Of a stretch of DNA of 64,000 nt, positions 10,901 to 22,619 are shown piece after piece. The stretch is taken from positions 124,001 to 188,000 of the forward strand of contig JAAXNY010000010.1 of NCBI GenBank assembly GCA_013420905.1. Direction: 5' to 3'. How positions within the stretch are numbered: position 1 is the stretch's first letter; each line of letters begins with the position of its first letter. This stretch comes from Collybia mongolica (taxonomy: Eukaryota > Basidiomycota > Agaricomycetes > Agaricales > Clitocybaceae). The position numbers and the translations under genes were made by a program. The notes beneath the pieces are model-generated. The model worked only from the letters and a program-made list of their open reading frames with translations, ran no database searches and had not been told where the DNA came from.

Positions 10901-13289
10901 TTCCTTCGATCGACGCCAAGTTTTGATATTAAGCGCGGAACACACCATTAGGACGGCCTGGTAATCAATGTTTATTAACAAGCCAGGCTGTGATTCAGAC
11001 TCTTACTACTGTGGGTTCCCATCAGGTCAATTACATACTCTGGAATGATAACACTCTCTCCACTGTTCGATATGTGAAACACCTTGATTTCGAGTCACAC
11101 TTCAAGATGGATCCCCAGATCAACTATCTGAGCGTAAGTAACGTTGGAAGGCCCCCACTTTGGAGCAAATCGACGATTCTCACCGCCGGCCTGGGCACCT
11201 GATCAGACTCGGAGCTAAGTTGGGGCCTGGACTTGGACCTGTGGCGGGAACAACGAGATAACATCGGTGCTGCGGTGCGGTCCACGGGTGTTCGCGGAAC
11301 ATACTTCAGGCGCTACAAGCCTTATCATCAACATTGTAGCCCAATGAACCGAATACAGGACTTCCTCGTGTTCGAGGAGGTTTCATGTGGCGTCAATCGA
11401 CATCAGTGAGATTCGTATGATCAACATTCTTAAGGGAATGATCATGAGTTTTGAGTAAAATAGCATTGAGTCAGGACAAGTGACGAACTGGAAGTAGGAA
11501 GCCGAGGTGCTAGGGGGGGGGGGGGGGAGCGATATAGGTGTGCCAAAATGGGTCTCCAGTGTCCTCGAACCAAAGTCTCATTGAGTTCCGTGGTTTCCAA
11601 AATGACAGAATAACGAGAGATATGAGAAGCTGTGTCTTTCTGGCCACTTAGAAGGATAGAATCGGTGATGCTGCCCCATTAGGATGGATCACGAAATTCG
11701 CATGTCCATCGTCCTCCTGCTAATGGTCTTCCTTCGACACGCGATCAAGTTGGCCTTATGAAAGACATTCTTTTGCACAACGGATTGATCGGAGAGATAT
11801 TCAAGTTCTGGATAACATGTGGAAAAAAAGACAGGAGGTGGTTTCGTGAGGGATAAAGTGTGCGTGGGTTTGGTATTAAGGCTGTGACCGACAGACTCTG
11901 AACTCGCGGCTGATGCTACAAGGAGCGTGTTGGCGATATGCACTATGAAAAAAATGGTACACATACTGTGCGGTCACCAGAAAATTGCCACGGGCTGACA
12001 GGATCAGTCGCATCAACCTGCTTCCGGATGCGGTCACCACATTCGTGATGAAACTTGTGCGACGGGAAATTGTCATTGTTGCAGTTCTGGGTGGCTCTCA
12101 CATTGTCGGTCTCGATATTTTCCCGGTGAAAGGATAATCCAACTCGCGTGATTTCGGGCCATGCTTTGTTTGCCCCCTTTTCCCCCAAAGACACATTCCG
12201 ACTAGTCGACCACTTCGACATCTGACTCGACGTGATTGACTAGGGGGCCAAACAGTGGGAGACAACACACCCACTGGAATTGACCACATCAGTGGAGAAG
12301 ACTCTGTCCAAACGCGTGACGCTTTTCGGCAGGAGACATATTCCTCCTAATATTCGAGTTGATAACGATCCTGTATTACAGACGGGTGGGGGGGGATGAA
12401 ATGACGGTTTCAGGATTTCTGTTGAAGGTTGGTAACTTCGTCCGCATGGATTAGAGCTTGGCGCGAGTCCCGAGATTCGATGCTCGGGTCGACGAATGTG
12501 TTTCCGTCATGGAGGGGCCCCTGAAAATCATATGAGTATCATTCGTGAGAACCCTAACAGAGCATGTCAAGGGACACGCACCCAGGGTAACGGCGATTGC
12601 TGTACATGGGTTTTTTAATTCAATGTTTTCCAGCGTCGGGACAGGAGATCAACGCAAACTTAAAGTTCTGGTACTAAACTCGGCAAAGTGTTTGGACCTA
12701 TTTTCCGACGGCTTCCGGGAATTTGGCGATCGAAAGATTTTTCAAGTGCAGCTTTCGAGTCAACCAGCTAGTCACCCAAGATCTCTAGCCTGGCCGAATT
12801 GTTTTTCTACAACTAAAACCAGATCCAAGGCTGTCTTTTTCGCAACCAATTGAGTCCTTGAGCCCTTGTAACGCAAATATACCATTTCATATGAAACGGG
12901 TACTCGGCACGTTCTGGGATCTCGTAAGGCTCGCGAGCACAGTATACCAGCATCATGTCAGTCTAACTTTCGCTTATTGGTGTTCTGATAGCTTCTGTCG
13001 AGCCTCCCTTGCTTCTGTTACATGTGAACCGAGGTACCCCGCCGGCACGGTACGTTATTTTCCCGCTTTCCTCGTGCTCATGTATGAACTTACCCTTGGA
13101 CCCCGTAGACGGATAAAGATTATGTCTACCCTGCATCCTTTCCTCTCGCAAAGAATATTCAATTTGGGATATGAATCTAGGCCTTGAACAACTGCGCGCA
13201 TCGCCACAACCCCGCGCTACCCACGGCTTATCGCAAGTGACTTGTAAAACCTCTAATGTCTTCAAGTTTCATTGACGTGCAAATTTACG
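7967..13289. other. 5.3 kb with no convincing gene
   Basis: Frames in this stretch are short, rarely above 100 codons, and give no recognisable domains or plausible intron chains. It holds a C tract near 8431-8443, a G tract near 11513-11527 and a possible decayed 5S-like sequence near 11190-11285. It may contain decayed mobile DNA, but I could not identify any element. Confidence 0.35.
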
Positions 13290-14380
13290 TTATCTGTGTG
13301 GTCGACGTATTTCCAGAAACACTTCAAGGGCATAATCCCTTTCACCACTAATATATCCATCCAGCTTGGCAAATCGGCGGCGGTAGAGCATGAAGCGACC
13401 GAAGAAGTTGAGTTTATTCAATCGTCGCCGCTGTTCGTATCCGAGATCGAAGAAACAGAGGAAAATGTGGACCGCCTTATCGGGATTTCTTTATTCAAAG
13501 AAAAAAAAAAGAGAGTTAATTGGTCACAAAAGAAATTCAGTGTCACTTGGCGTACCTTCGCTTTCTCCGTGAATACCATGGGGTTTTCTGAAACTATGGG
13601 AAGAACACAATGGCCCGTATCTGGATCAACGGCGCACTCCAAAACGTTGAGCTCATTATAGGCAGTCCCTCCTCCGCATTCAACAGTGATATCCTGCGTC
13701 GTATGTTTCCCCTCGAAGCAGAATCCTACTTCGTTAAGGTTAACGAATTTGCTCCCATCCACAGTGTCCAGCTCAACGCCATCGCAACACAAGGCTTCAT
13801 GCGTGTAAATCTTCTCATCAAACGAAGCCATCTTCCCGAAAAAGGTCATTTCGTCGGAGAACGCATGTGGTATCTTACACGCTTTGTTGACGTTGGTTGC
13901 GTCCGAGTATTCCTCGTGGCATCGGACACAGTGCTTTCGTTCATTGCGTCTGAGCAGCCGGTTTTTATATTCAGGGACGTCTTTCATGGCTGCGGCTGTC
14001 CGAAGGAATGCTCTCACAGCATTGAGGTCTGCATCCCTCATAGGAACATCCAAGTTAAGAAACGCGATGATGTCAGCCTGGCTGGGAATATCGTGCAGGT
14101 GTTGTGTGGCGCGGAGGAGGGCCTTCTTTGAGATTGGTGGCTTGCCAGGCTGAATTGGTCCCCTTAGTTTCTTTGGTCGGGTTGCGGGGACAACGTATTT
14201 GAGAAAAAAGATCTTGTCCAGAGCCACTTGGTCAAGATGACGAAGTATCGAAGTTGGACGCTTACCATTATCGGACCAAGGGTGAGTAATAAAGTTGGTA
14301 TTCCTCCGGACATTGCTGACCTTATTCCCTATGTGATCAATTAGCGAGATGTTGGGAGGTCGAACTCGGCAAAGCGATTC
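13290..14380 (-). CDS. unknown protein with CVRCH..ACKIPH motif
   Basis: The main exon ends at 13556, where GTACGCC opens a 125-nt intron (13431-13555) closing at GAACAG. The last exon, 13430-13290, then reads KRRRLNKLNFFGRFMLYRRRF... to TAA. The body contains KHCVRCHEEYSDATN..ACKIPHAF, a possible metal-binding C-x2-C-x(n)-C-x3-H set, and later EALCCDGVELDTV and TVECGGGTAY segments. An intron is likely around 14200-14260 (GTAAGCG). No ATG starts the frame near 14400, so the 5' end, perhaps in the coding-like stretch up to 14884, is unresolved. I do not recognise the family. The Cys/His spacing suggests a zinc site. Confidence 0.55.
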
Positions 14381-14630
14381 TCGAATGTGCGCCAAAAACA
14401 AAGTTGGTACTTAACCACCAAAGATACCCCACGTGTTGTCCTCTTTGTTCGTAGGAGTCAACATATCCATCGTCGTTCAAAGGAAATCTGGGCATGCATC
14501 CCTTTCATGAGTCATTCTTACATCATGTTGAGGGTAGTCATCAACATTGCAAGTCGGGTGATCAACCCAAAGGAGCACGCCCCGCCAAGTCCCTCATTGT
14601 GGATGTCCGGCTCGATGAAGAAACAACTAA

Positions 14631-14884
14631 CCTTCATTATAGGGCGCATTCTTAAGAGGAGAGGTAGTCGATGGTGTAGAACAATGTATAACTGGAAACC
14701 AAGGAGCTGTCCAAAACGTCCAACCGTTGGCAACAGAGACATCTGTCGATCGGTAGATGCGGTTCGGGCTGATAGTGCGGAGATACTCCTGACTTCGAGC
14801 CTGAAAGACGAGGTTGTGGTAATTACGCCACATATTCCCAAAGCCTCGAGGTCGTCTTTCCACCCTCGAAGGCCGAATCCTCAA
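14631..14884 (-). CDS. possible exon(s) of unknown protein
   Basis: The minus-strand frame reads YHNLVFQARSQEYLRT, then ISPNRIYRSTDVSVANGWTFWTAP, which is protein-like, with aromatic residues well placed. The segment lies directly upstream of the CVRCH gene on the same strand. It could be that gene's N-terminal part or a separate gene. Other frames are open here as well, including a 183-codon one on the plus strand, so confidence is low. Confidence 0.3.
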
Positions 14885-15762
14885 TGTACAGATTGCAGTC
14901 CTATGACTCTAGTCTGGTGGAAGAACAAGCCTTCGTGATGAGTGAGTCGCGACTCGGAGGTTCCTTTGGAGAAACGGAATCTCAGGGTTTCAGTCCTCGA
15001 GGCCTGTGATGAGAGCGGTCGTCAGGGGACGTCCTCAGGACTCCCAGCACCTCGAGGCAAGCGCGCTTTGTCACGCGTTCGTGACGGAATGGGTGATGTG
15101 ACGAACCGTGAAATTCGCGAAGTGGCCTTCACCGAAACTTGTTGTTGGAATTCGAACCGATGTTACCAACACCGACTGGCGGTAAATACGTATTCCATTG
15201 CGGCTTCGAATCCGCCTCACCCGCCTGCGAAGAACATATACTCACTAATATATCTTGGTTCTCATCATTTTCAATTGGTTGTCAACCACGTTGGTGACTA
15301 AAGGGATTAAACCTGATTACCCCTGCTCAGGTTATGCAAATCTATTGTGGGGGTTCCGGAAGGATACGTAACATACGTAGGATAGGCCGGCGCCCGCGAG
15401 ATCTGTTCATGACTCGGATCGCCATCAGCTATTGCTCCCGCTACCAGTTCCAGCCAGTTCCTGACCTTTCCTACCGTCGTATAAATCGTCGAGGCCCTCA
15501 CTGACCCCCGTCCACTCACTTTCCCTTTCCAGAGCCCCATCAAGCACCCATCACTTTGAACTCAAAAACTACCGATACAGAACATGTACATCAACTTTAA
15601 CCGTAAGTAAGTTCTTAATAGGCCTGCGGCGGCGGTTTCCCAAGATCGAGAAATTGATCGCAATCTTCTTTGTAGATCAATTGCGCCTTTATTCTCCGCT
15701 TCGCTCGGTCTTCAAACGGCCTTGGGCGACGCAATTAGTTTGGCCGTACCTGGCACGTTCGA

Positions 15763-15771
15763 TATTTATAA
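15763..15771 (+). promoter_or_regulatory. TATA-like box of the tyrosinase gene
   Basis: TTTATAAAG lies about 70 nt upstream of the ATG at 15841, a reasonable spacing for a fungal core promoter with a short 5' leader. Confidence 0.5.
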
Positions 15772-15840
15772 AGTATGCCTGTGGTGATGGGGCGCGGCAA
15801 CCGACCTCAGTCAACGCCTTCCTCTGGCAAGTTATTCACT

Positions 15841-17156
15841 ATGAGAGTCGCTTTCGCTCTATCCTCGCTTGCACAGGTCGCCCTTTTACTGCCTGTTCTC
15901 GTTCTGGGCGTTGCGGGGGCCCCTCAGTCAAATAATGACAACAGTGCATGTGCTCATCCAATCGTGAGGAAAGAGTGGTACGATACAAACAAACACATGT
16001 ATTTAACAATCTTTGCATGGCTAACGCGTCCAACTTGCAGGAGGCGTCTGTCGAAGCATGAGAGATCGGCCTATCTCAATGCCGTCAAATGTCTGCAGAG
16101 CAAGCCAGCGATAACCCCGACGTCTGTTGCCCCCGGAGTTGTTTCGAGATACGAAAACTTTATTGTCACACACATTCAACAAACCTTTTCAATCCACTTT
16201 ATGGTAAGCCCAAATCCCATATCACGCGATTCACATATCGGCTTACCCGTCCATTGTGACAGGGCCATTTCCTTCCATGGCACAGATATATGGTCGCTAT
16301 TTACGAGAGGGCGCTTAGAGATGAATGTAGCTTAAAAACAGCACACCCGTATGCCTCCTTAACATGGCTACCTCCCCGTTATTCATGATTGCCTTCGCTA
16401 GCTATTGGGATTGGACACTCGATGCCGACACCCCGACAAAATTTACCCAGTCTCCCGTCTTCAATAACAAGCACGGCTTCGGCGGCAACGGCCCCTACGT
16501 CGTCTCACCCCCTGGCTCGCCCCCCGGTTTCGATGTTCCGGGGCGTACGGGGGGCGGATGTGTCCCAGACGGTCCGTTCGGCACGATGGTCGTTCGCATG
16601 GGCCCCGCAGACGATATGACGGGCGACCCGCGCTGCCTTCATCGTGATTACAGCCCTACCTTCGCTTCGCAGTTCCTGAACGCGGCGATCACTGCGGACA
16701 CGCTTTCAAAGTCGGACTATGTTCACTTTATGAGGGCCATGGAGGGTGAGACCAATTTTGAGCACTCTGGGATTCATGGTGGAGGCCATTGTGGTGTTGG
16801 GGGTACGTTGGGTGAGATGGGAGATTTGTATAATAGTCCTTCAGGTACGTTGTTTTCTTCGTGTCGTGTTCAAGTCGTATGATCCTTGATTGATGGTTGG
16901 AATAGATCCGCTGTTTTACATGCACCATGCTAACCTCGATCGTGTGTGGTGGTCGTGGCAGAAGAAAAGCCTTCCTGTTCGCCTTAAGGATATTTCTGGA
17001 CCCATCAACATCCTCGACTACGACAACGTCCTTGGTGGAAACGTGACCTTGGAGTTCCCCCTCGGCATGGGTTTGAATGGACCTGATGTCACGATTGAGG
17101 ACGTGATGAATATTCGGGGGGACACGTTGTGTTATGATTATCATGAAGTTTATTAA
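15841..17156 (+). CDS. secreted short tyrosinase / catechol oxidase-type di-copper enzyme
   Basis: Five exons (15841-15977, 16041-16203, 16263-16348, 16402-16844, 16906-17156) sum to 1080 nt, 359 residues, with consistent phases and clean GT-AG borders. Residues 1 to about 26 (MRVAFALSSLAQVALLLPVLVLG) form a signal peptide. The CuA site shows VTH, SIH and FLPWHRYM, joined across intron 16204-16262. The CuB site shows HGGGH and then DPLFYMHHANLDRVWW after intron 16845-16905. YWDWTLD is also restored by splicing. The copper-binding domain is complete, but the C-terminal shielding domain of long tyrosinases is absent. It is therefore a short, secreted type that oxidises phenols to quinones extracellularly. 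The exact substrate cannot be read from sequence. ATG 15841 is chosen over the upstream in-frame start at 15775 because the signal peptide begins there. Confidence 0.9.
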
Positions 17157-17535
17157 TTTGCAACTGATTCCCTTCTCTCATTGGCGAAATCCCTACCTAC
17201 ACACCTTTGAACTCTAACGGTGTTGGCAGAGATTCTTTTAAAGTTTGGTGAGTATTACCAGCCCCATCTTAGTACCGCTCCCAAAAGGCACTGCTAAGCG
17301 ACACAAAGGTTAGTGACATCATCCTGAAGCCACGATATTAAATGTGTGTTGCATTCGGGTACAACAGGAACAACATCTAGCAAATGCACCCCTCCCGCCT
17401 TAGCTGCCGGCTTTGACATCGTATGCTAGAGTTTTATCAGGTGTATTATTCAACTCAAGGCACATATGGCTTCGTCTTGAAAACATCTAGCCCACCCAGA
17501 TATCTCACTTGTGATATGCACAGAGTTGATCCCCT

Positions 17536-18777
17536 TTACGGAGAGTATGTTGCTCTAACAATGACTGGTAGGATACCTAGAATAATATCGTCAAAATGAA
17601 TCCTCCATAACGAATAATTTTCTCACCTCCAGTGGGGAGGGCATACGGTGGTCGCTTGAGACACTTCAAGAAACCATTTATGATACTTCCATGGGCTGTG
17701 ATAGATATAACTAGTGGGGGTTGGTGGGCGGACGCACTTGAGGGAACACGGACGTACAGGTTTCCTGATCGTTCTCGAAGATGGCATCAAGGACTTTCCC
17801 CGCTCTTTCCGCAAGACTCGCTTTTGTCTCGCGCTCATGTTCGTCCCACATAATATCGTCTTCCATAAATCCTGGTTCTAAGTCGAACAGGGGGAATGTT
17901 TTTTGGATGTACTCCTTTGTTCGGCGCTTGTCGCAAGTGTGTACGCCATTCTCCTCACGGCAGTTCTATCGTTCCACATTACATATTGACTTGCAATCTG
18001 GAATGGAGATGGGGGTATTTACCTCGATGACGACAGCTCGCCTTTTATCGTCTGGTAAAATTCCTTCGAAGGTAATTTCACATGTCTTCATTGCCCGTGT
18101 CAGAGGGCTGGTGTAGAGTTTCTCGGGGAGAGGTATCCCAAAAGGTAGCTCTGCTTCCCACGCAGCATTCGCAGTAACCGCCTGCCCAACGCCAATGGCG
18201 GTCAGCTCCGGGTCAGCTGTGCGCAGAATAATGAGCGAAGCAATGAACGAAAGCCAAATTACTCACGACCCCATATAATCTCTCCGTCTCCATTGAGCTT
18301 AGACCAATGACTGTACTACTTTGAACAATACTGTGACGATAGTCAAATAGATGGGACTGACTCGTCCCAGGCTTGTGTACCGTATTTGGCTTCCGCAACA
18401 TTATCTTGCACAAGAGTTAGAAGAGACGGGGTTAGATAACCTTGTTACCTACGAAAACCCTCGCCATGTCTCCCAAAAACAATCATTTTATGTTTCGTGT
18501 TACTATCCGAAGTGTCCTTGAGTTGCTCAATACGCGCCACGAATCGCGTCCATCTTTCTGGGGAATGTTCTAAAAGACCGAATCTTGAGGGTATCTATCC
18601 CACAGTAAGATTCACATTTAGCCTCTGATGCTTTTAAGACGGGACTGACAGCGGGGATTCCAGTGGCTAATCCTCCATTCTGGAGGAAAAATCCCGATAC
18701 TGTCTGTTTCTATCTGGTCAGGTTGAGATCGTGCGGCAGAGAATTACGATGGCGACATCATAGTTAAAGTTTCCCAT
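17536..18777 (-). CDS. histidine phosphatase (PGAM-like), tandem copy 1
   Basis: The N-terminus is MGNFNYD (18777-18757), then TVSGFFLQNG (from 18703), then IPSRFGLLEHSPERW (from 18594). The catalytic block FGRHGEGFHNVAEAKYG spans an intron. ADPELTAIG and LYTSPLTRAMKTCE follow, and then the second catalytic His in SITAHGSIINGF. It ends LPTGGILPVIVRATYSP. These are the RHG and late-His signatures of the histidine phosphatase superfamily, phosphoglycerate mutase-like branch. There is no signal peptide, so it is probably cytosolic. The substrate is unknown. Compared with copies 2 and 3, the usual FFAQDD motif has become FFLQNG. Introns are about 50-60 nt each. The first intron uses a weak GTCGCC donor that is also odd in the paralogues. 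Confidence 0.8.
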
Positions 18778-18882
18778 AAAGTCTAGTGGTATAGCTTGCC
18801 AACGACCAGGAGATGGCTGTAGGTTGCATCAAAATGAAACGCTTTTCCTGTCATTGAGCACGCTTTTTATTTGACTCACTAT

Positions 18883-18888
18883 CACGTG
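18883..18888. promoter_or_regulatory. CACGTG box upstream of phosphatase copy 1
   Basis: ATCACGTGGC lies 106 nt upstream of the ATG, inside a block conserved in all three copies (TTTATTTGACTCACTATCAC and following). CACGTG is the palindromic core bound by bHLH factors such as Pho4/Cbf1 types. Use in this fungus is inferred. Confidence 0.45.
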
Positions 18889-18899
18889 GCATGATGAGC

Positions 18900-19399
18900 C
18901 TATTTAGTACAGTTCGCTTTGAACTTTTCTTGCATTTTGAACACGAGATGACAGGTCCTTCCTCTTTTCATCAACAAACGGAACAAAACTAGTGACAACG
19001 GGAAGACATAGAGCGGAATGACAACGCCTGTGCATTCCAGAAACGATTTATAACATTTGACATTCATTTTGGCTCTCATGTCCAGAGTTCTGGCTGGTGA
19101 GGTCTTTTTTTTTGATTTTTGACCTTTGTTAGTTATCAAATTTTCAAGCACACGACAAGGTGTCCTTGCGGAGTTACCCTTCAACCAAAGAAATCGTGAT
19201 TCGAGGAACAGTGAAGCTAGGTGTTTGACTTTATTCGAGGTAAGTTGCGCCTGAGAATAACTGGAACATTATCTTTCAAATATATCCCTCCTGAACTAGC
19301 TTCTCGCTGTGGATCAAATGTATTTAATTGGTTAAATACAAGACACATCTGACTTTGACCCATGAATGTCTCTTACTCATCACACAGAAACACTGTTCT
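18900..19399. other. spacer between phosphatase copies 1 and 2
   Basis: No gene. The part around 19200-19320 resembles 21005-21115, so the spacer was duplicated together with the genes. Confidence 0.5.
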
Positions 19400-20632
19400 T
19401 TATGGAGAGTGTACGGCTTTGACGATAACGGGCAAAACACCTGTTCATGGGTTGGAATAATGTTCGTAATGGGAAATTATGATCTTACCTCCAGTAGGGA
19501 GGGCATACGGGGGCCGGCCGAGACTCTCCAAGAAACCATGTATGATGGCAATATGAGCCGTGATAGATATAACTAGGGAAAAGTTAATGGACGGGTGTGC
19601 GAGAAGGAGCGGGTGCGTACAAGTTTCCTTGTCGTTCTCAAAGATAAAATCGAGTACCCCCCTCGCTCTTTCAGCCAGCTGAGCATTTGTCTCGCGTGTA
19701 TGTTCGCCCCAAAGGGTATCATCCTCCGTAAAACCAGGCTCCACGTCGAACAGTGGGAAAGTTTGTTGGATGTAACTCTTTGTTCGGCGCTTATCGCAAG
19801 TGTTGACGCCGTTCCGTTCACGGCAGTTCTGTTGTTCCATTGGAATTGGTATTCAAAGTGAAGTAAAGACTAGCATTACCTCGATGACGACAGCGCGCCT
19901 CTTGCCGTCAGTTAAAACCCCGTCAAAGGTGACCTCACAGGTCTTCATTGCCCGTGTCAGAGGGCTTGTATAGAGTTTTTCGGGAAGAGGTATTGAGAAA
20001 GGTAACTCTGCTTTCCACACGTCGTTCGCGGTAATTGCTTGACCGATACCGATCGCAGTCAGTTCCGGGTCAGCTTTGCATATAAAAATAAGGGTAGAAT
20101 GCACAGAAGCCAGGCGACTCACGACCCCATACGATCTCTCCATCGCCATTCACCTTAGACCAATAGCTGTAAAGCTTTCAGTTATAGTGCGACGGCGGCC
20201 AAAGTGACGCGACCAACCGGGTCCAGGCCTGTCTCCCATACTTGGCTAGCGCAACATTATCTTGTACAAGTGTCAGGAAGCTAAACGATCAGAAAAACTG
20301 GTTACTTACGAAAGCCCTCGCCATGTCGTCCAAAGATTATTACCTTGTATTCGGTATTGTCTGAGGTAGTCTGTAATTTCTGAATATGTGCCACAAATCG
20401 CGACCATCGCTCCCGAGAGTCGTCTACAAGACCAAACCTAGCGGGTATCTGCGCGACAGCAAATTTTAAATTCTGTTGTTATTGCCTTTTTGAATAGGGC
20501 TAACAGCGGGGAGTCCAGTAGCCGTTCTGTCGTCCTGGGCAAAGCACCCTAAAATTGTCTATGTCTGTCAAGTCAGGTAGAGATCGCGCAGCAAAGGATT
20601 GCAATAACAACATCATAGATTATCTTTCCCAT
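19400..20632 (-). CDS. histidine phosphatase (PGAM-like), tandem copy 2
   Basis: The start is MGKIIYD. After an intron of about 55 nt comes TILGCFAQDDRTATGLPA, then IPARFGLVDDSRERW. The catalytic KVIIFGRHGEGF is followed by LAKYGRQAWTRLV, ADPELTAIGIGQA and LYTSPLTRAMKTCE. The last exons encode NCRERNGVNTCDKRRTKSYI, then SITAHIAIIHGFLESL with the late catalytic His, and end VLPVIVKAVHSP. Exon order and intron positions match copies 1 and 3, which shows tandem duplication. Both catalytic His residues and the RHG arginine are kept, so activity is plausible. There is no signal peptide. Confidence 0.82.
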
Positions 20633-20752
20633 AGAATCTGGAGGTATAGTTTGCCAACGACGAGGCGATGGTTATAGGTTGAATCAAAATGAAATGCTTT
20701 GCCTGTAATACTGATTGAGAGTCGGGGACACGCCTTTTATTTAATTCGCTGT

Positions 20753-20758
20753 CACATG
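20753..20758. promoter_or_regulatory. degenerate CACATG at the promoter box of copy 2
   Basis: GTCACATGGT, 121 nt upstream of the start, is aligned with the CACGTG boxes of copies 1 and 3 but differs by one base. It may have lost high-affinity binding. Confidence 0.4.
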
Positions 20759-20764
20759 GTAATG

Positions 20765-21215
20765 ATGGCCCGATTTAGCACAATTCACTCTTCTCGCACC
20801 GGGAACACGAGAAGTTAGATCAATCCTCTCTCCATTGACCCCTTAATTAAATCGAAGTGTGTACTGCAGAAAATGCATAGCATTTCCGGTTTTTCCACCA
20901 CGGGTCATCTTTTCCGGGATGACCGGTGAAATTCGTTGTCAAAGCTTCAAGCACCCGATAAAAGGTGTCCTCGGATTGCCGTTAAACGAGGGAGCCATGA
21001 ATTTGAAGTCTGGTGAAGCTAAAGGCTTCACTATATGTAAGATATGTTGCGCCCGAGAATAACCAGAATATCATTTATCAACTACATCCATCCCACGTTA
21101 GTTCCTAGCGTTAAAATAGTGTATAAGAGCTTTATTAAATGTACCGAGTACTAGACACATCTGACTTGAAGTTGTGAAGACTTTTTGCTGGTCTTTCGTA
21201 CGAAATCAACCTTCT
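20765..21215. other. spacer between phosphatase copies 2 and 3
   Basis: No gene. It carries the duplicated spacer sequence also found near 19200-19320. Confidence 0.5.
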
Positions 21216-22461
21216 TTATGGAGAGTATGTAGCTCTGACAATGACCGGCAAAACACCTGTTATCCGTCAGAATAATGTTCGTCGTCGAGGACTATGTCCT
21301 TAGTTCTTACCTCCAGTAGGCAGGGCATACAGGGGCCGGCCGAGATTCTCTAAGAAGCCATGTATGGCGCGTATATGGGCCGTGATAGATATGACTAGGG
21401 AGAACTTAATGGATGAGTATGCGAAAGGAAACGGGAACGTACAAGTTTCTTTATCGTTCTCGAAGATAAAATCAAGTACCCCCCTCACTCTTTCAGCGAG
21501 CTGTGCCTGTGTCTCGCGCGTGTGTTCATCCCAATGGATATCGTCTTCCGACAATCCAGGTTCCGTGTCGAACAAGGGGAATGTTTGGTGGATATAGCTT
21601 TTTGTTCGGCGCTTGTCACAAGTATGGAGGCCGTTCTGTTCACGGCAGTTCTGTTGTCCTATGGTAAATTGTAGCCCGAAACGGGGGAAAGACGAGTATA
21701 TACCTCGATAACGACGGCGCGTCTCTTGTCATCTGGTAAAACCCCGTCAAAGGAAATCTCGCAAGTCTTCATTGCCCGTGTCAGGGGGCTCGTATAAAGT
21801 TTCTCGGGGAGGGGTATTCCAAAAGGTAGCTCTGCCTTCCACGCATCGTTCGCAGTAACTGCTTGCCCAATGCCAATTGCGGTCAGCTCCGGGTCAGCTA
21901 CGTGCATAAAAATGAGCGCAGTAATACATAGAAGCCTAGTGACTCACGACCCCAAACAATCTCTCCATCGCCATTCAACTTGGACCAATAGCTGTAATGC
22001 TTTGGATTATAGTGTGATACTCATCAGGGTAACGCGACTAACTGGGTCCAGGGCTGCCTGTCATATTTAGCTAACGCGACGTTGTCTTGTGCATGCATTA
22101 GAGAAAGAAAGAGATCAGGTAGACTTTTTACTTACGAAAGCCCTCGCCGTGTCTTCCGAAGAAAATCACTTTATATTTCGTATTACTGTCCGAGGTATTC
22201 TGGAGATGCTGAATATGCGCCACAAATCGCGACCATCGCTCCGGGGAATCGTCTATGAGGCCAAACCTTGCAGGTATCTGTGTAACAACAAAGATCAAAG
22301 TCTACTGCGATTGATTTGTTGAATGAGACTGACAGCAGGGAGTCCAGTGGTTAATGCGTCATCCTGAGCAAAACACCCTAAAATTGTCTGTTTTCATTAA
22401 GTCAGGTCGAGATCGAGCAGCTAAGAATTGTGGTAACAACATCATATTTTATGTTTCCCAT
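21216..22461 (-). CDS. histidine phosphatase (PGAM-like), tandem copy 3
   Basis: It begins MGNIKYD, then TILGCFAQDDALTTGLPA, then IPARFGLIDDSPERW. The catalytic segment is KVIFFGRHGEGF, with ADPELTAIGIGQAVTAND and LYTSPLTRAMKTCEISFD downstream. The second half reads DTEPGLSEDDIHWDEHTRETQAQLAER, then SITAHIRAIHGFLENL, and ends VLPVIVRATYSP at TAA 21216-21218. The structure matches the two neighbouring paralogues, with short introns in the same places. Catalytic residues are intact. The retained FCAQDD-like motif and complete CACGTG box make this, with copy 1, a probable expressed member. Role: small-molecule or phosphosugar phosphatase or mutase, not specified by sequence. Confidence 0.82.
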
Positions 22462-22595
22462 AGAATCTATCGGTATAGTTTGCCAACGACCAGGCGATGG
22501 CTGTGGGTTGAATCTAAGTTGAATCAAGCGAATTACAGTTCGGCACCTGTAACTTTAAACGCCCAGGGACGCGCTTTTTGTTTAATTCACTTAGT

Positions 22596-22601
22596 CACGT
22601 G
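22596..22601. promoter_or_regulatory. CACGTG box upstream of phosphatase copy 3
   Basis: AGTCACGTGGCG lies 135 nt upstream of the start within the conserved promoter block. The flanking TTAATTCACTTAGT and GATTCAGCACAAG match the other copies. Confidence 0.45.
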
Positions 22602-22619
22602 GCGTTGATATCCCGATTC

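Noticed and set aside
14387..14938. 183-codon plus-strand frame
   Set aside because: No recognisable motif. The minus strand has more protein-like segments in the same place.
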